The position numbers and the translations under genes are program-made. From assembly GCA_016787665.1 (NCBI GenBank), contig JAEUUC010000013.1:372001-436000 (forward strand): 64,000 nucleotides of DNA, written 5' to 3'. This stretch comes from Cyclobacteriaceae bacterium. GTDB lineage: Bacteria > Bacteroidota > Bacteroidia > Cytophagales > Cyclobacteriaceae. Below, piece by piece: positions 1 through 8,447 of the stretch; position 1 is the first letter of the stretch, and every line of letters starts with the position of its first letter. The notes below the pieces were generated by a model, which did no database searches, was not told where the DNA came from, and worked only from the letters and a program-made list of their open reading frames with translations.

Positions 1-1085
1 GCCTGGTATACCTCCTCGCCAAAAGACTGTACAGGTCGCGCATATTCACCAAACAACGAAAGTTCCTGATCCAAACGGTCGCGGAATGCCCTGTAGGGAA
101 TGCCGGTATCATCCTGCAGCAGCGCTGCCGATGATTCCATCAACAGATCGCGTATGCGTGTAAAATCCTTCGTGTGCATGAGGTAGGAAGCTGATTTGAT
201 GAACGTGTTGTACGACCCCCGGCTGTCCAGAAAGCGAACAAACTCCGGGCGGTCGCGCAAACCGGCATTCGACAAACTGATACTGAAGTAATACACGGTT
301 TTCACTGCGCCTGTTGTCGGTTGATGCAAGATTAACCGCACGCCCGGGGTGGTATGCCAATGAAGCTGATGATGCGGAATGACTACCTCGCGGGCACTGG
401 AATCGAGGTAAAGGAAATCCTGTTGAATAACGTCAAACCCTTCGCGCACACTGAAGAAGTACATCAGGGGTAAAACACCCTGAATTTGTTTCATGTCCTT
501 ACGCATATGGCTGGTGATGAAATAGCTTTTGCCGAATACATCGCGCAACGAAACGGTGAGGCTGTCAAATAATTTCTCCCGCACGGAGGCCGACAGCGTA
601 TCGGGCTGCGGGAGTTCAACGATCGGCTCAAGTGCCGCCATGATGTATTCGCTTGCATCGGGAAACAGGCGGTGCATGTGCAGGAAGTCGGGTCCGGAGA
701 ACGGGTAAAAAACAACCTGCGAGTCGCCATAGGCGGGTGCCAATGTTTCTTTTTGCCAGGCGCTCATTTTGCGCAGGCGCAGGCTGTCCATCAATTCCCA
801 GTTGAGTTGCATGGCGTAATGGAAATCCAGCCAGGCGTCCTCTCGTTCCAGTGGCGCGTAATGGTTCGAGTCGTACTGCGGGAGACCGGCATAGAAGCGA
901 CTCAGCCGCAGCAATGCCGTATCTACAACCGGAGTGGCAGGCGCAGGCTCAGGTTCAGCTACGATAAGCGTGTCGGTGGCCACCGGGTGCGTCATCGTGT
1001 CGTAGGTGGCGCGGTTGCCCTCCTCACGCACGGGCTGGCAGGCAAACCCCATCAACAGCAAACCGATGTACAGGAACGCTCTCAT
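1..1085 (-). CDS. Lipoprotein of unknown function (3' part missing)
   Basis: An open minus-strand frame runs from the ATG at 1085 off the left edge of the window, about 360 residues. The N-terminus (MRAFLYIGLLLMGFACQP) is a hydrophobic signal followed by a lipobox-like GFAC, so it is probably a lipoprotein with Cys17 lipidated. A proline/alanine/glutamate-rich linker follows, then a mostly polar globular region. I do not recognise the family. The ATG overlaps the TGA of the upstream amino-acid permease gene by 4 bp (ATGA), so the two are probably translationally coupled and co-transcribed. The true C-terminus lies outside the window. Confidence 0.75.
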   Translation of the reverse strand, partial: MRAFLYIGLLLMGFACQPVREEGNRATYDTMTHPVATDTLIVAEPEPAPATPVVDTALLRLSRFYAGLPQYDSNHYAPLEREDAWLDFHYAMQLNWELMDSLRLRKMSAWQKETLAPAYGDSQVVFYPFSGPDFLHMHRLFPDASEYIMAALEPIVELPQPDTLSASVREKLFDSLTVSLRDVFGKSYFITSHMRKDMKQIQGVLPLMYFFSVREGFDVIQQDFLYLDSSAREVVIPHHQLHWHTTPGVRLILHQPTTGAVKTVYYFSISLSNAGLRDRPEFVRFLDSRGSYNTFIKSASYLMHTKDFTRIRDLLMESSAALLQDDTGIPYRAFRDRLDQELSLFGEYARPVQSFGEEVYQ

Positions 1086-2377
1086 TTTTTGCGTGCGACA
1101 ACCCAATAGATGAACAGTCCGGGCAGCAGGCTGCCCACGACATACCATAGGATGAAGGATTGATTGGTAAATACGAAATACATCATCCAACCCGTGGCGA
1201 TGGTAAACACGACAATCGGCAGCGGGAACCACGGCATAGAAAAGGCCCGGTCACCCGCTGGATATTTTTTCCGAAGGCGAAAGGCAGTCCACGTGGCGAA
1301 CATGGAAAACATCGACAACGAAACCGAAATGTAGCTGATGATTTCCGTGAACGAGCTGACGAGAATGAGAAAAATGGCCCACCCGGACTGCACGCCAATG
1401 GCGACCACCGGCATGTCGAATGAATTTCTCTTCGAGAATGTGCGCAACGCGGGGTAGTCGTTTCCCATTGCCTCCGTCACGCGGGGGCCTGCCACCGTCA
1501 TGGCACTTAGCGTGGACAGCAGGGCGAAGCTGAAGAGCCCGGCAAATACTTTTCCAGCAGTCGATCCAAATAGCTTAAACGCCACTACGTTGCCGATGTC
1601 ATTCTGACCTTTTAACTCTTCAAATCCGCCAACCGACAGAAACATAGCGTTGAGGGCAAGGTAGATGACAACCACCGCCAGCGTACCGATCAAAAGCGCC
1701 CGGGGCAGGTTGCGCCCGGGGTTCTCCAGGTTTCCGGCAATGTAAGAGGCTGCATTCCATCCGGTGTAGGCGTACACCACAAAGACGAGTGATGTGGCAA
1801 AACCGACCGAGAGGATGAGGTCAAGATCTCCGGCATGAGGCACAAAGCGGACGTTGGCGCGTGCGGAGTATTCGATGAAGAAAGGGGCGAGGCAAAAAAA
1901 GGCGATAAGGGAAATTTTCAGGGATGTCAGCAGATTTTGGGCCATACCACCCGAGCGAACGCCAAACCAATGGATGATCGTTACGATGATGACCGCTGCG
2001 ATCGCAATGACTTTGACCGGGAAGCCGGTTAGTTCGGTAGCGTATTCGCCAATGGCAATAGCCACGGCCGAGATGGCTCCGGCAAAACCGGCAATAAAGC
2101 TGGTCCACCCCGCCAAAAATCCGATTGAGGGATGAGCCAGCTCGGTCAGCATCGTGTATTCGCCTCCCGATTTTTTCAGGGTAGAAGCAATCTCAGCGTA
2201 GGCCAGGGCACCGCTTAATGCTACGACACCGCCCACAAACCACAATACCAGTATGCCGAAGCCCGAAGGCAAGGGCCCCACCTGGTAGCCCAGCGAAGTG
2301 AAAACCCCGGTGCCCACCATGTTGGCCATAACCAACGCAGTGGCTACCGTGAGCGTGTAGTTTTTAGTATTCGGCAA
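1082..2377 (-). CDS. APC-family amino acid permease
   Basis: A 431-residue protein with about twelve hydrophobic segments. The first segment holds the APC-superfamily signature MVGTGVFTSLG (residues about 20-30), the unwound substrate-binding stretch of TM1. TM3 contains a GGEYTML-like motif. The family exchanges or imports amino acids across the inner membrane; the substrate cannot be read from the sequence. It starts 6 bp after the arginine decarboxylase gene, so an arginine, agmatine or ornithine-type substrate is a reasonable inference. It overlaps the following lipoprotein gene by 4 bp. Length and topology are normal for the family. Confidence 0.9.
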   Translation of the reverse strand: MPNTKNYTLTVATALVMANMVGTGVFTSLGYQVGPLPSGFGILVLWFVGGVVALSGALAYAEIASTLKKSGGEYTMLTELAHPSIGFLAGWTSFIAGFAGAISAVAIAIGEYATELTGFPVKVIAIAAVIIVTIIHWFGVRSGGMAQNLLTSLKISLIAFFCLAPFFIEYSARANVRFVPHAGDLDLILSVGFATSLVFVVYAYTGWNAASYIAGNLENPGRNLPRALLIGTLAVVVIYLALNAMFLSVGGFEELKGQNDIGNVVAFKLFGSTAGKVFAGLFSFALLSTLSAMTVAGPRVTEAMGNDYPALRTFSKRNSFDMPVVAIGVQSGWAIFLILVSSFTEIISYISVSLSMFSMFATWTAFRLRKKYPAGDRAFSMPWFPLPIVVFTIATGWMMYFVFTNQSFILWYVVGSLLPGLFIYWVVARKK

Positions 2378-2383
2378 ATGAAA

Positions 2384-3829
2384 TCAGTCGACTGAAATAG
2401 GAGCGTGTGCCGGCTTGTTGGACGCTACCCCGGTATCTGCGCCTTCGTATCCGAGCACTTTCATCATGCTATCGCTGCTTTGCTGCGATGCGAATAGTTC
2501 GGTAGTGATCTCTCCGTCTTCGTTGCGGTTGATAAGCACGTGTTTGGGTGCTGGGATCAGACAGTGTTGAATACCACCGTAACCGCCCAACGACTCCTGG
2601 TAGGCACCGGTATGGAAAAAACCGATGTACAGGGGCTCGTCATCCGTGATCATGGGCAGGAACACTTCGCCCGTATGGGCCTCCGAATTGTAGTAATCGT
2701 GGCTGTCGCAGGTGAGTCCACCGATATTCACTTTGTGGTAGGGGTCGTCCCAGCGGTTAACCGAAAGCAGAATGTATTTCTGGTTGAGTCCCCACACATC
2801 CGGCAAGTGCGTGATGAATGATCCATCGATCATGTACCACAACTCTTTATCGTTTTGAAGTTTCTGATCAACTACCGAGTAGAGCGTGGCGCCACTTTCG
2901 CCCACCGTGAAGCTGCCAAACTCGGTGAAGATGTTGGGTACCGGCACGTTGTTCTTCTCACAAATCCACTTGATGTTTTCCACGATCTGTTCGATCATGT
3001 ATTTATAGTCGTAGTGGAATGTAAGGGACGTTTTGATGGGAAAGCCGCCACCGATATCAATTGAATCCAGCGAGTCGCAGACTTTCTTCAGTTCGCAGTA
3101 CTTAAAAATGAAACGGCTCAGTTCACTCCAGTAGTAAGCGGTATCCTTAATGCCCGTGTTAATGAAGAAGTGCAGCATCTTGAGCGTAGCCTTGCTGCTG
3201 GGTTGAATCTTTTCTTTATAGAGCGTGGTAATGTCGCTGTAGCGGATGCCCAGGCGTGAGGTGTAAAATTCGAACTTGGGTTCTTCATCGGCCGCTACGC
3301 GAATGCCCACCTGGTACGGCACGTTTACGTTCTTTTCGTAGGTGTCAATCTCGCTCAGGTTATCAAGAATCGGAATGCAATTGAAACCATCGTTGAGCAG
3401 CCCGGTGATATACTCGCGGTACTGCGGCATTTTATAGCCGTTGCAGAGGATAAACGTCTGTTTCGAAATTTTGCCCCGCTCGAAGAGCGTTCGTACGATC
3501 GGAATGTCGAAAGCCGATGATGTTTCGATGTGCACATCGTTGCGCAGCGCTTCCTCCAGCACAAAATCAAAATGGGACGATTTGGTGCAGTAGCAATAGG
3601 TGTAATTGCCGTTGTACTTGAAACGCTCCATCGCGTTTTTAAACGTGGCCTGGGCGAACCGTATGTTTTCACTGATCCGCGGCAGGTAGGTGACTTTCAA
3701 AGGCGTACCATACTGCTTAATGATATCCATTAATGGCACATCGTTGAACAGCAATTCGTGATCGCGCACTTTGAATTCGCGCTGCGGAAACTCAAACGTC
3801 TGTTCGATTAGCTCGCGGTAGCTCTTCAT
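2384..3829 (-). CDS. speA: Arginine decarboxylase (PLP fold-III, short Bacteroidota type)
   Basis: A 481-residue protein of the alanine-racemase-fold (group IV) decarboxylases, which convert L-arginine to agmatine and CO2 as the first step of polyamine synthesis. The PLP-binding lysine is K83 in YCYCTKSSH. The glycine-rich phosphate-binding loop is SIDIGGGFPIK (about 257-267). The long HIETSSAFD stretch after the lysine matches the arginine decarboxylases annotated throughout Bacteroidota, which are much shorter than E. coli SpeA. It is first in a minus-strand unit with the amino-acid permease and lipoprotein, and it is divergent from an arginase gene 241 bp away. Substrate assignment rests on family resemblance; a diaminopimelate or ornithine relative is less likely. 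Confidence 0.85.
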   Translation of the reverse strand: MKSYRELIEQTFEFPQREFKVRDHELLFNDVPLMDIIKQYGTPLKVTYLPRISENIRFAQATFKNAMERFKYNGNYTYCYCTKSSHFDFVLEEALRNDVHIETSSAFDIPIVRTLFERGKISKQTFILCNGYKMPQYREYITGLLNDGFNCIPILDNLSEIDTYEKNVNVPYQVGIRVAADEEPKFEFYTSRLGIRYSDITTLYKEKIQPSSKATLKMLHFFINTGIKDTAYYWSELSRFIFKYCELKKVCDSLDSIDIGGGFPIKTSLTFHYDYKYMIEQIVENIKWICEKNNVPVPNIFTEFGSFTVGESGATLYSVVDQKLQNDKELWYMIDGSFITHLPDVWGLNQKYILLSVNRWDDPYHKVNIGGLTCDSHDYYNSEAHTGEVFLPMITDDEPLYIGFFHTGAYQESLGGYGGIQHCLIPAPKHVLINRNEDGEITTELFASQQSSDSMMKVLGYEGADTGVASNKPAHAPISVD

Positions 3830-3963
3830 TTCGGCAAAAGGTCAGTTAGTGGTTGTTTGTTGGTCCGATAATAAACGGCAATATTCACATTATTTTGCCA
3901 TCTTTGCAAAGAATTACCGCAGGGTGATGTTGAACCAACCTCCACATATTCAAGGTGTTGTCA

Positions 3964-3987
3964 GCCAGGCCGGCATGGCCGGATGGC
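3964..3987. other. Hairpin in the speA-arginase intergenic region
   Basis: The 241-bp gap between the divergent decarboxylase and arginase genes contains a compact dyad: GCCA, then CCGGC, a 3-nt ATG loop, GCCGG, and TGGC with small bulges. It lies about 85 bp before the arginase start. It could be a leader structure or an operator. No run of T follows, so it is not a simple terminator, and it matches no riboswitch class that I know. Confidence 0.35.
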
Positions 3988-4070
3988 CCGACTTATAAGT
4001 AACCGTTCGCGGGGGTTTTTGCGTCAGGTTCAATTCGTTTTTTTCATCCTAGATTAAGTTTTTGTTGTTT

Positions 4071-5033
4071 ATGAAAGAGTTAAAAATCATCGAGGTAAAG
4101 TCGGAGATCGGGGCAGGTACCCGCGGGGCCAGCCTGGGCGTGGAGGCGATTAAGATCGCCAGCCTTGATTTGAAATCGGACTTTTTTAAGCAGCACGACT
4201 CCATTGAAGTGGAGCACGTCAACGAACTCCTGTTCGATGGGGCCAAGCACGCGTACGCGAAGTTTATTGATGGTGTACTGATTATGGAAGAACGGGTTTG
4301 CCTGGAGGTGTACGAGCAGTTGTTTGATGACTTTTTCCCGTTGATTATTTCGGGCGACCACAGCACGGCATTTGGCACCATCGCGGGCATTCGAAAGGCT
4401 TACCCCAAGAAGCGGCTGGGCGTGGTTTGGATTGACGCCCACGCGGATATCCATACGCCCTACACTACGCCCTCGGGCAATATGCACGGCATGCCGCTGG
4501 CGATGGCCTGCGGACTTGACAACCTCGAGTGCAAGGTGAACGATCCACGCGGTGAAACCATTGAGTACTGGGAAGAGCTTAAAATCGTGGGCGGCCCAAG
4601 TCCGAAAATTCAGCCGGAAGATATCGTGTACATCGCAGTGCGTGATTTCGAAAAGCCGGAAAACTATCTGATCAACAAGTACAACATCAACTTTGTGGAG
4701 ACGGAGGATGTGAAGAAGGCCGGGCCTGAAGTTACTGCCTCGAAAGTGCTTCAGATGCTGGATCACTGCGAATTGATTTATGTGTCGTTTGATGTGGACA
4801 GCATCGACAGTCGCGTGTCCACCGGCACGGGTACACCGGTGCCCAATGGCCTTACGGTAGATGAAGCGAAGCGCCTCAGTGCCGAGCTGGCAAAAGATCC
4901 GAAAGTGTGCGCCTGGGAGATCGTAGAGGTGAACCCGACTTTGGACACGGAGAACCGCATGGCTGAAAGCGCATTCGAAATTCTGGAGGCCACGGCCAAG
5001 TCGATCATCGACCGGCCTGTACTGGCTGAGTAA
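4071..5033 (+). CDS. Arginase-family ureohydrolase
   Basis: A 320-residue binuclear-manganese ureohydrolase. Metal-binding motifs are SGDHS (H97), DAHAD (D122, H124, D126) and SFDVDS (D241, D243). SGNMHGMP (about 136-142) corresponds to the Asn/Ser loop that grips the alpha-carboxylate of arginine in arginases. That favours arginase (arginine to ornithine and urea) over agmatinase, although the divergent arginine decarboxylase would also fit agmatinase. The start chosen is the ATG at 4071; an in-frame TTG nine bases earlier is less likely. Convergent with endonuclease III, with a perfect hairpin between the two. Confidence 0.88.
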   Translation: MKELKIIEVKSEIGAGTRGASLGVEAIKIASLDLKSDFFKQHDSIEVEHVNELLFDGAKHAYAKFIDGVLIMEERVCLEVYEQLFDDFFPLIISGDHSTAFGTIAGIRKAYPKKRLGVVWIDAHADIHTPYTTPSGNMHGMPLAMACGLDNLECKVNDPRGETIEYWEELKIVGGPSPKIQPEDIVYIAVRDFEKPENYLINKYNINFVETEDVKKAGPEVTASKVLQMLDHCELIYVSFDVDSIDSRVSTGTGTPVPNGLTVDEAKRLSAELAKDPKVCAWEIVEVNPTLDTENRMAESAFEILEATAKSIIDRPVLAE

Positions 5034-5067
5034 CAAGTTCTCTTTGCGGTATGGCCTTTTCTTTCTG

Positions 5068-5091
5068 CTGTCAGGTCTTTCGACCTGACAG
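5068..5091. terminator. Perfect 10-bp hairpin between convergent genes
   Basis: A perfect inverted repeat, CTGTCAGGTC then a TTTC loop then GACCTGACAG. It lies 35 bp after the arginase stop and overlaps the last codon of the endonuclease III gene, whose TGA (5073-5071) is inside the left arm. It could terminate transcripts from both sides. A closely related hairpin (TCAGGTCGGAAGACCTGA) is embedded in the family-B repeats near 25.0 kb, so it may be a remnant of a dispersed repeat. Confidence 0.6.
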
Positions 5092-5778
5092 AGCACGTGG
5101 TGCCAATTTCTTTTTGGGCTTTTGTTTTCCCTTTTCCTTCTTTTTTGATCCGGCTGAGGAGCGATGAAACGCGCACACGGTGTTCATCACGCATTCGTCA
5201 CACTTCGGCTGGGTGGGCCGGCAGGTCTCGCGCCCCAGGAATGAAATGGCCATCCCGGCTTCACCCCAATCGGCCGGGGCAATGGCCTCCATCAGTTGCT
5301 TCTCCAGTTTCTTCGGGTCAGTGCCACTGGCGATGCCGAGCCGGGGTGCCACCCGCACCACGTGCAGGTCAACGATGATGCCTTCGGCCGGTAATCCCAT
5401 TTCGCGCAGAATGACATTCGCAGATTTTCGTCCAATGCCAGGCAAGGCCGTGAGCGCCTCCAGTGTAGTGGGTAGGTTGTGGTCGTGTTGAATGGCGTTG
5501 GCCATGGCCAACAACCACCGTGTTTTGTTGGCAAAGTTGCGTACCCCGCGCAGGTAGGTGTGCAGGGTTTGTTCATCGGCTTTGGCCAGGGCGGCCATAT
5601 CCGGAAAGGCCTCAAAAAAAGGAGGCACCACTTTATTGATATGGCGGTCAGAGTCCTGCGCGGCCAATACCACCATCACCACGAGCTGGTAGAAATTCTG
5701 ATAGTCTAACGGGTGTTTTTTGCTTTTGTACTTTTTCAGCAGCGGTTGAATCGCTTTTTTCCAGTTGACCTCGGCCAT
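5071..5778 (-). CDS. nth: Endonuclease III-like base-excision DNA glycosylase
   Basis: A 235-residue HhH-GPD superfamily protein that removes oxidised pyrimidines and nicks the abasic site. The helix-hairpin-helix is LPGIGRKSAN (112-121), with the Schiff-base lysine K118 and catalytic D137 in IIVDLHVVRV. The C-terminal [4Fe-4S] loop is intact with cysteines 186, 193, 196 and 202 (C-x6-C-x2-C-x5-C). After the cluster there is an unusual lysine-rich tail (about 209-235) not found in E. coli Nth, probably a basic DNA-contacting extension. Both catalytic residues are present, so the enzyme should be active. Confidence 0.93.
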   Translation of the reverse strand: MAEVNWKKAIQPLLKKYKSKKHPLDYQNFYQLVVMVVLAAQDSDRHINKVVPPFFEAFPDMAALAKADEQTLHTYLRGVRNFANKTRWLLAMANAIQHDHNLPTTLEALTALPGIGRKSANVILREMGLPAEGIIVDLHVVRVAPRLGIASGTDPKKLEKQLMEAIAPADWGEAGMAISFLGRETCRPTQPKCDECVMNTVCAFHRSSAGSKKKEKGKQKPKKKLAPRALSGRKT

Positions 5779-5877
5779 GGCAGATGCGTAAACGGAAAGA
5801 AAGATAGGGAAATCAAAGCTCTTTTGATTTTGCGTTGCGTTTTCCCATCTTGACTACCTTATTCTTGAGCCTGTCGT

Positions 5878-6594
5878 ATGAGTTTATGGAATGATGTCCG
5901 GCACTCTGCAGTGCGTTTCCTCCTGTATGCCGTTTTTGTCGGAGTGCTGCCAATCGGTATATCGACTGCTCTGGCGGTGGCCTTTCCCCATTGGCCCACT
6001 AACATTATCCTGGTGGGTTTAATTCTGGCGGGCTTTCTGGGTATGCATTTCGTATATGATCGGGGTGGGTTAACCCGCAAGCCGCGCAGCGCACCAGAGG
6101 AATTGCGAAATAGTCAGCAAGCCGGGGATGCGCATGCTGTTGAATTTGAGACCGACCTGTCGGCAACGGATATAGCCTTACTCCAACGCAGGCGTTTGCT
6201 TTATTTGGTTGGTCTCGGTGTTGTTCTTGTTTTGGTTTGGGCCCTGGCCGGATTGTTTATCCAAACGTATTGGACCGGAAGCCTTCGGCTGATCGCGCTC
6301 GTGTTGGCTTCGCTGGTGGTGGTGGCCGGCATGGCATGGGTTGTTTTTGGTTTTGGGGTGCGACTTCATCGCGATATCCAGTCGGGGAAAAAGGCGGTAA
6401 TACGCGGTGTGGTTACCCGCAAGTTTGTAGACGCTCAGGAAGATGGCCCGGATCACTATTTTCTTGAGTTGGGCACGCTCAACGTAAGAGTCCGGCACTA
6501 TTTATATAGGAGCTATGACGTGGGTGTCGGTATTGAAATTCATGTATTTCGAAAGTGGGGCGATGTTTTGTTGTTTGAGAAGAAGTTAGGGTAA
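5878..6594 (+). CDS. Membrane protein of unknown function, paralogue 1
   Basis: A 238-residue protein with four predicted membrane segments in two pairs (about residues 15-60 and 102-160) and a soluble C-terminal beta-rich region of about 75 residues that ends GDVLLFEKKLG. The next gene encodes a shorter relative ending in a near-identical way (NLLLFERKM), and both carry an 'xVGxxIEIHVFxxW' stretch just before. The two are therefore tandem paralogues, 17 bp apart and probably co-transcribed. No named family recognised. Confidence 0.8.
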   Translation: MSLWNDVRHSAVRFLLYAVFVGVLPIGISTALAVAFPHWPTNIILVGLILAGFLGMHFVYDRGGLTRKPRSAPEELRNSQQAGDAHAVEFETDLSATDIALLQRRRLLYLVGLGVVLVLVWALAGLFIQTYWTGSLRLIALVLASLVVVAGMAWVVFGFGVRLHRDIQSGKKAVIRGVVTRKFVDAQEDGPDHYFLELGTLNVRVRHYLYRSYDVGVGIEIHVFRKWGDVLLFEKKLG

Positions 6595-6611
6595 ATAGAA
6601 GCAATAACACC

Positions 6612-7277
6612 ATGACCGTAAAAAGAGAGATTCTGTTTATCATTCTCTGCGTCCTGGGGGCAGCACTTCTCTCTGGCCTACTGCCGGATTTTTCCGGCAA
6701 AGTCACCGTGGTGATTGGTATCCTGATCATCATCATGACGATCTATTATTATCAGGATATCAAGAAATTCAAAAAAGTAGTTAAGGCTGAAACCATTACC
6801 GACCGGGTGGTGATTTCACCCACGGTAACTTCGGCTGATTTTACAGACGCAGACCTGAAACGCTTGCGGAAAGTTCGAAATGGAAAGTTGGCGTCCATCG
6901 CCATGGTGTTCCTTGTTCCGTTTGCCATATTCCAGGTGTTCAGTCATTTCTTTTTTCCAAAATTTCTCCCTGAGGCTGGTGGTCTACTGGCGTGGGTGTT
7001 AACCTTTGGGATAGGGGGATTAGGCGTGGTGTACTTTTACAAACGATTTGTGAAGTTTAAAAGACAATTGCGTGAAGGCAAGAAGACGGTGGTGGTGGGT
7101 TATGTTTTGGCAAAAGAGGTCTACAATTCCGACAGCCATGAATACTTGCTGCATATTGAAGGATACGAGGTGATTGTCAACTGGCACCTGTTTGAGAAGT
7201 ATGCGAAGGGTGACGCCATTGAAGTTCACCTTTTTGAGCCTTGGAAGAATTTGCTCCTGTTCGAGCGGAAGATGTAA
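6612..7277 (+). CDS. Membrane protein of unknown function, paralogue 2
   Basis: A 221-residue protein with four predicted membrane helices (about 6-25, 30-46, 96-115, 120-140) and a C-terminal soluble domain with the same closing pattern as the preceding gene (AIEVHLFEPWKNLLLFERKM). It lacks the N-terminal insertion of its neighbour. It starts 17 bp after the first paralogue. The shared C-terminal fold suggests the same type of cytoplasmic domain on two related membrane anchors. Function unknown. Confidence 0.8.
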   Translation: MTVKREILFIILCVLGAALLSGLLPDFSGKVTVVIGILIIIMTIYYYQDIKKFKKVVKAETITDRVVISPTVTSADFTDADLKRLRKVRNGKLASIAMVFLVPFAIFQVFSHFFFPKFLPEAGGLLAWVLTFGIGGLGVVYFYKRFVKFKRQLREGKKTVVVGYVLAKEVYNSDSHEYLLHIEGYEVIVNWHLFEKYAKGDAIEVHLFEPWKNLLLFERKM

Positions 7278-7383
7278 CGCGAGTCGGGTCATATCGGCCA
7301 GCGATAGCAGCGGCACCCCGCACCCCGATGGCTTTGTGCGCGGGCCTGCGGCAATCGGGGGAGGAGTAAAGCGAATAGCGCGG

Positions 7384-7403
7384 TGGCCCCGATTCTTCGG
7401 GGC
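7384..7403. other. GC-rich hairpin upstream of the DHS-like gene
   Basis: Inverted repeat GGCCCCGA / TTCGGGGCC with a short loop, 64 bp before the DHS-like ATG. It lies in a 190-bp gap after the membrane paralogue pair. It may end the upstream transcript, but there is no convincing T run. A TAATTTCG box at about 7435-7442, one base from the Bacteroidota -7 consensus, lies between it and the start codon. Confidence 0.4.
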
Positions 7404-7466
7404 CAGGCCGCCTTGCAAGACGAAGCCTATTGCTTAATTTCGCACCCGTATTTTAACACACCACGT

Positions 7467-8444
7467 ATGAGCCAGACCGGTCCCATCTCTGCCTTTATCG
7501 AAAAAAACTACCTCCATTTTAACGCAGCTGCCCTGGTGGATGCCGCCAAAGGCTACCGCAAACATCTGGCCGAAGGAAAAAAGATGCTCGTGTCATTGGC
7601 AGGCGCCATGAGCACCGGTGAGCTCGGCATCAGCTTTGCCGAAATGATCCGCCAGAACAAAGTGCACATCATCAGCTGCACGGGTGCCAACCTGGAAGAA
7701 GATATCATGAACCTGGTGGCGCACTCGCATTACAGACGCATACCCAACTACCGCGACCTGACGCCCGAGCAGGAGTGGGATCTCCTCCAGAATCACCTCA
7801 ACCGCGTGACCGATACTTGCATCCCCGAAGAAGAGGCGTTCCGCAGACTTCAGGCTCACTTGTTTAAGGTGTGGAAAGATGCCGAAGACAAAGGCGAGCG
7901 CCTGTTCCCGCACGAGTTTATGTACCGCATGATTCTGAGTGGCGATTTGAAGCAGTACTACGAAATTGACCCGAAGAATAGCTGGATGATTGCCGCGGCC
8001 GAAAAGAACATGCCAATGGTTGTGCCGGGCTGGGAAGACTCTACGATGGGCAACATCTTCGCCTCGTATTGCGTAACCGGTGAACTGAAAGCCTCCACCA
8101 TGAAGAGCGGTATTGAGTATATGGTGTGGCTGGCCGACTGGTATACTAAAAATTCAGGATCGGAAGGTATTGGTTTCTTCCAGATTGGCGGTGGCATTGC
8201 CGGTGACTTCCCGATTTGCGTAGTGCCCATGTTGCACCAGGACCTGGAACGCGACAATGTACCCTTCTGGAGCTACTTCTGCCAGATCAGCGACAGCACC
8301 ACGAGCTATGGTTCGTACTCGGGTGCCGTACCCAACGAGAAGATCACCTGGGGCAAGTTGAGCATCGATACTCCGAAGTATATCGTGGAAAGCGATGCCA
8401 CCATTGTGGCCCCGCTGATCTTTGCCTACGTGCTGGGGATGTAA
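7467..8444 (+). CDS. Deoxyhypusine synthase-like enzyme
   Basis: A 325-residue member of the deoxyhypusine synthase family. In eukaryotes and archaea these enzymes move an aminobutyl group from spermidine to a lysine of eIF5A. The essential lysine is retained at K297 in EKITWGKLSID, as is the glycine-rich NAD/substrate loop FQIGGGIAGDFP (238-249). Bacteria have no eIF5A, and bacterial homologues are generally thought to act on free amines, for example as homospermidine-type synthases, so a polyamine role is likely but unproven. Proximity to arginine decarboxylase and arginase fits. The start chosen is ATG 7467; a 28-residue in-frame extension upstream reads through a hairpin and is unlikely. 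Confidence 0.88.
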   Translation: MSQTGPISAFIEKNYLHFNAAALVDAAKGYRKHLAEGKKMLVSLAGAMSTGELGISFAEMIRQNKVHIISCTGANLEEDIMNLVAHSHYRRIPNYRDLTPEQEWDLLQNHLNRVTDTCIPEEEAFRRLQAHLFKVWKDAEDKGERLFPHEFMYRMILSGDLKQYYEIDPKNSWMIAAAEKNMPMVVPGWEDSTMGNIFASYCVTGELKASTMKSGIEYMVWLADWYTKNSGSEGIGFFQIGGGIAGDFPICVVPMLHQDLERDNVPFWSYFCQISDSTTSYGSYSGAVPNEKITWGKLSIDTPKYIVESDATIVAPLIFAYVLGM

Positions 8445-8447
8445 GCG

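Noticed and set aside
3830..4070. Riboswitch in front of arginase or the decarboxylase
   Set aside because: A small hairpin and some dyads are present, but no known aptamer (guanidine, SAM, lysine) could be matched.
4071..5033. Agmatinase as first choice for the ureohydrolase
   Set aside because: The SGNMHGMP loop resembles the arginine-carboxylate-binding loop of arginases, so arginase is preferred although not proved.
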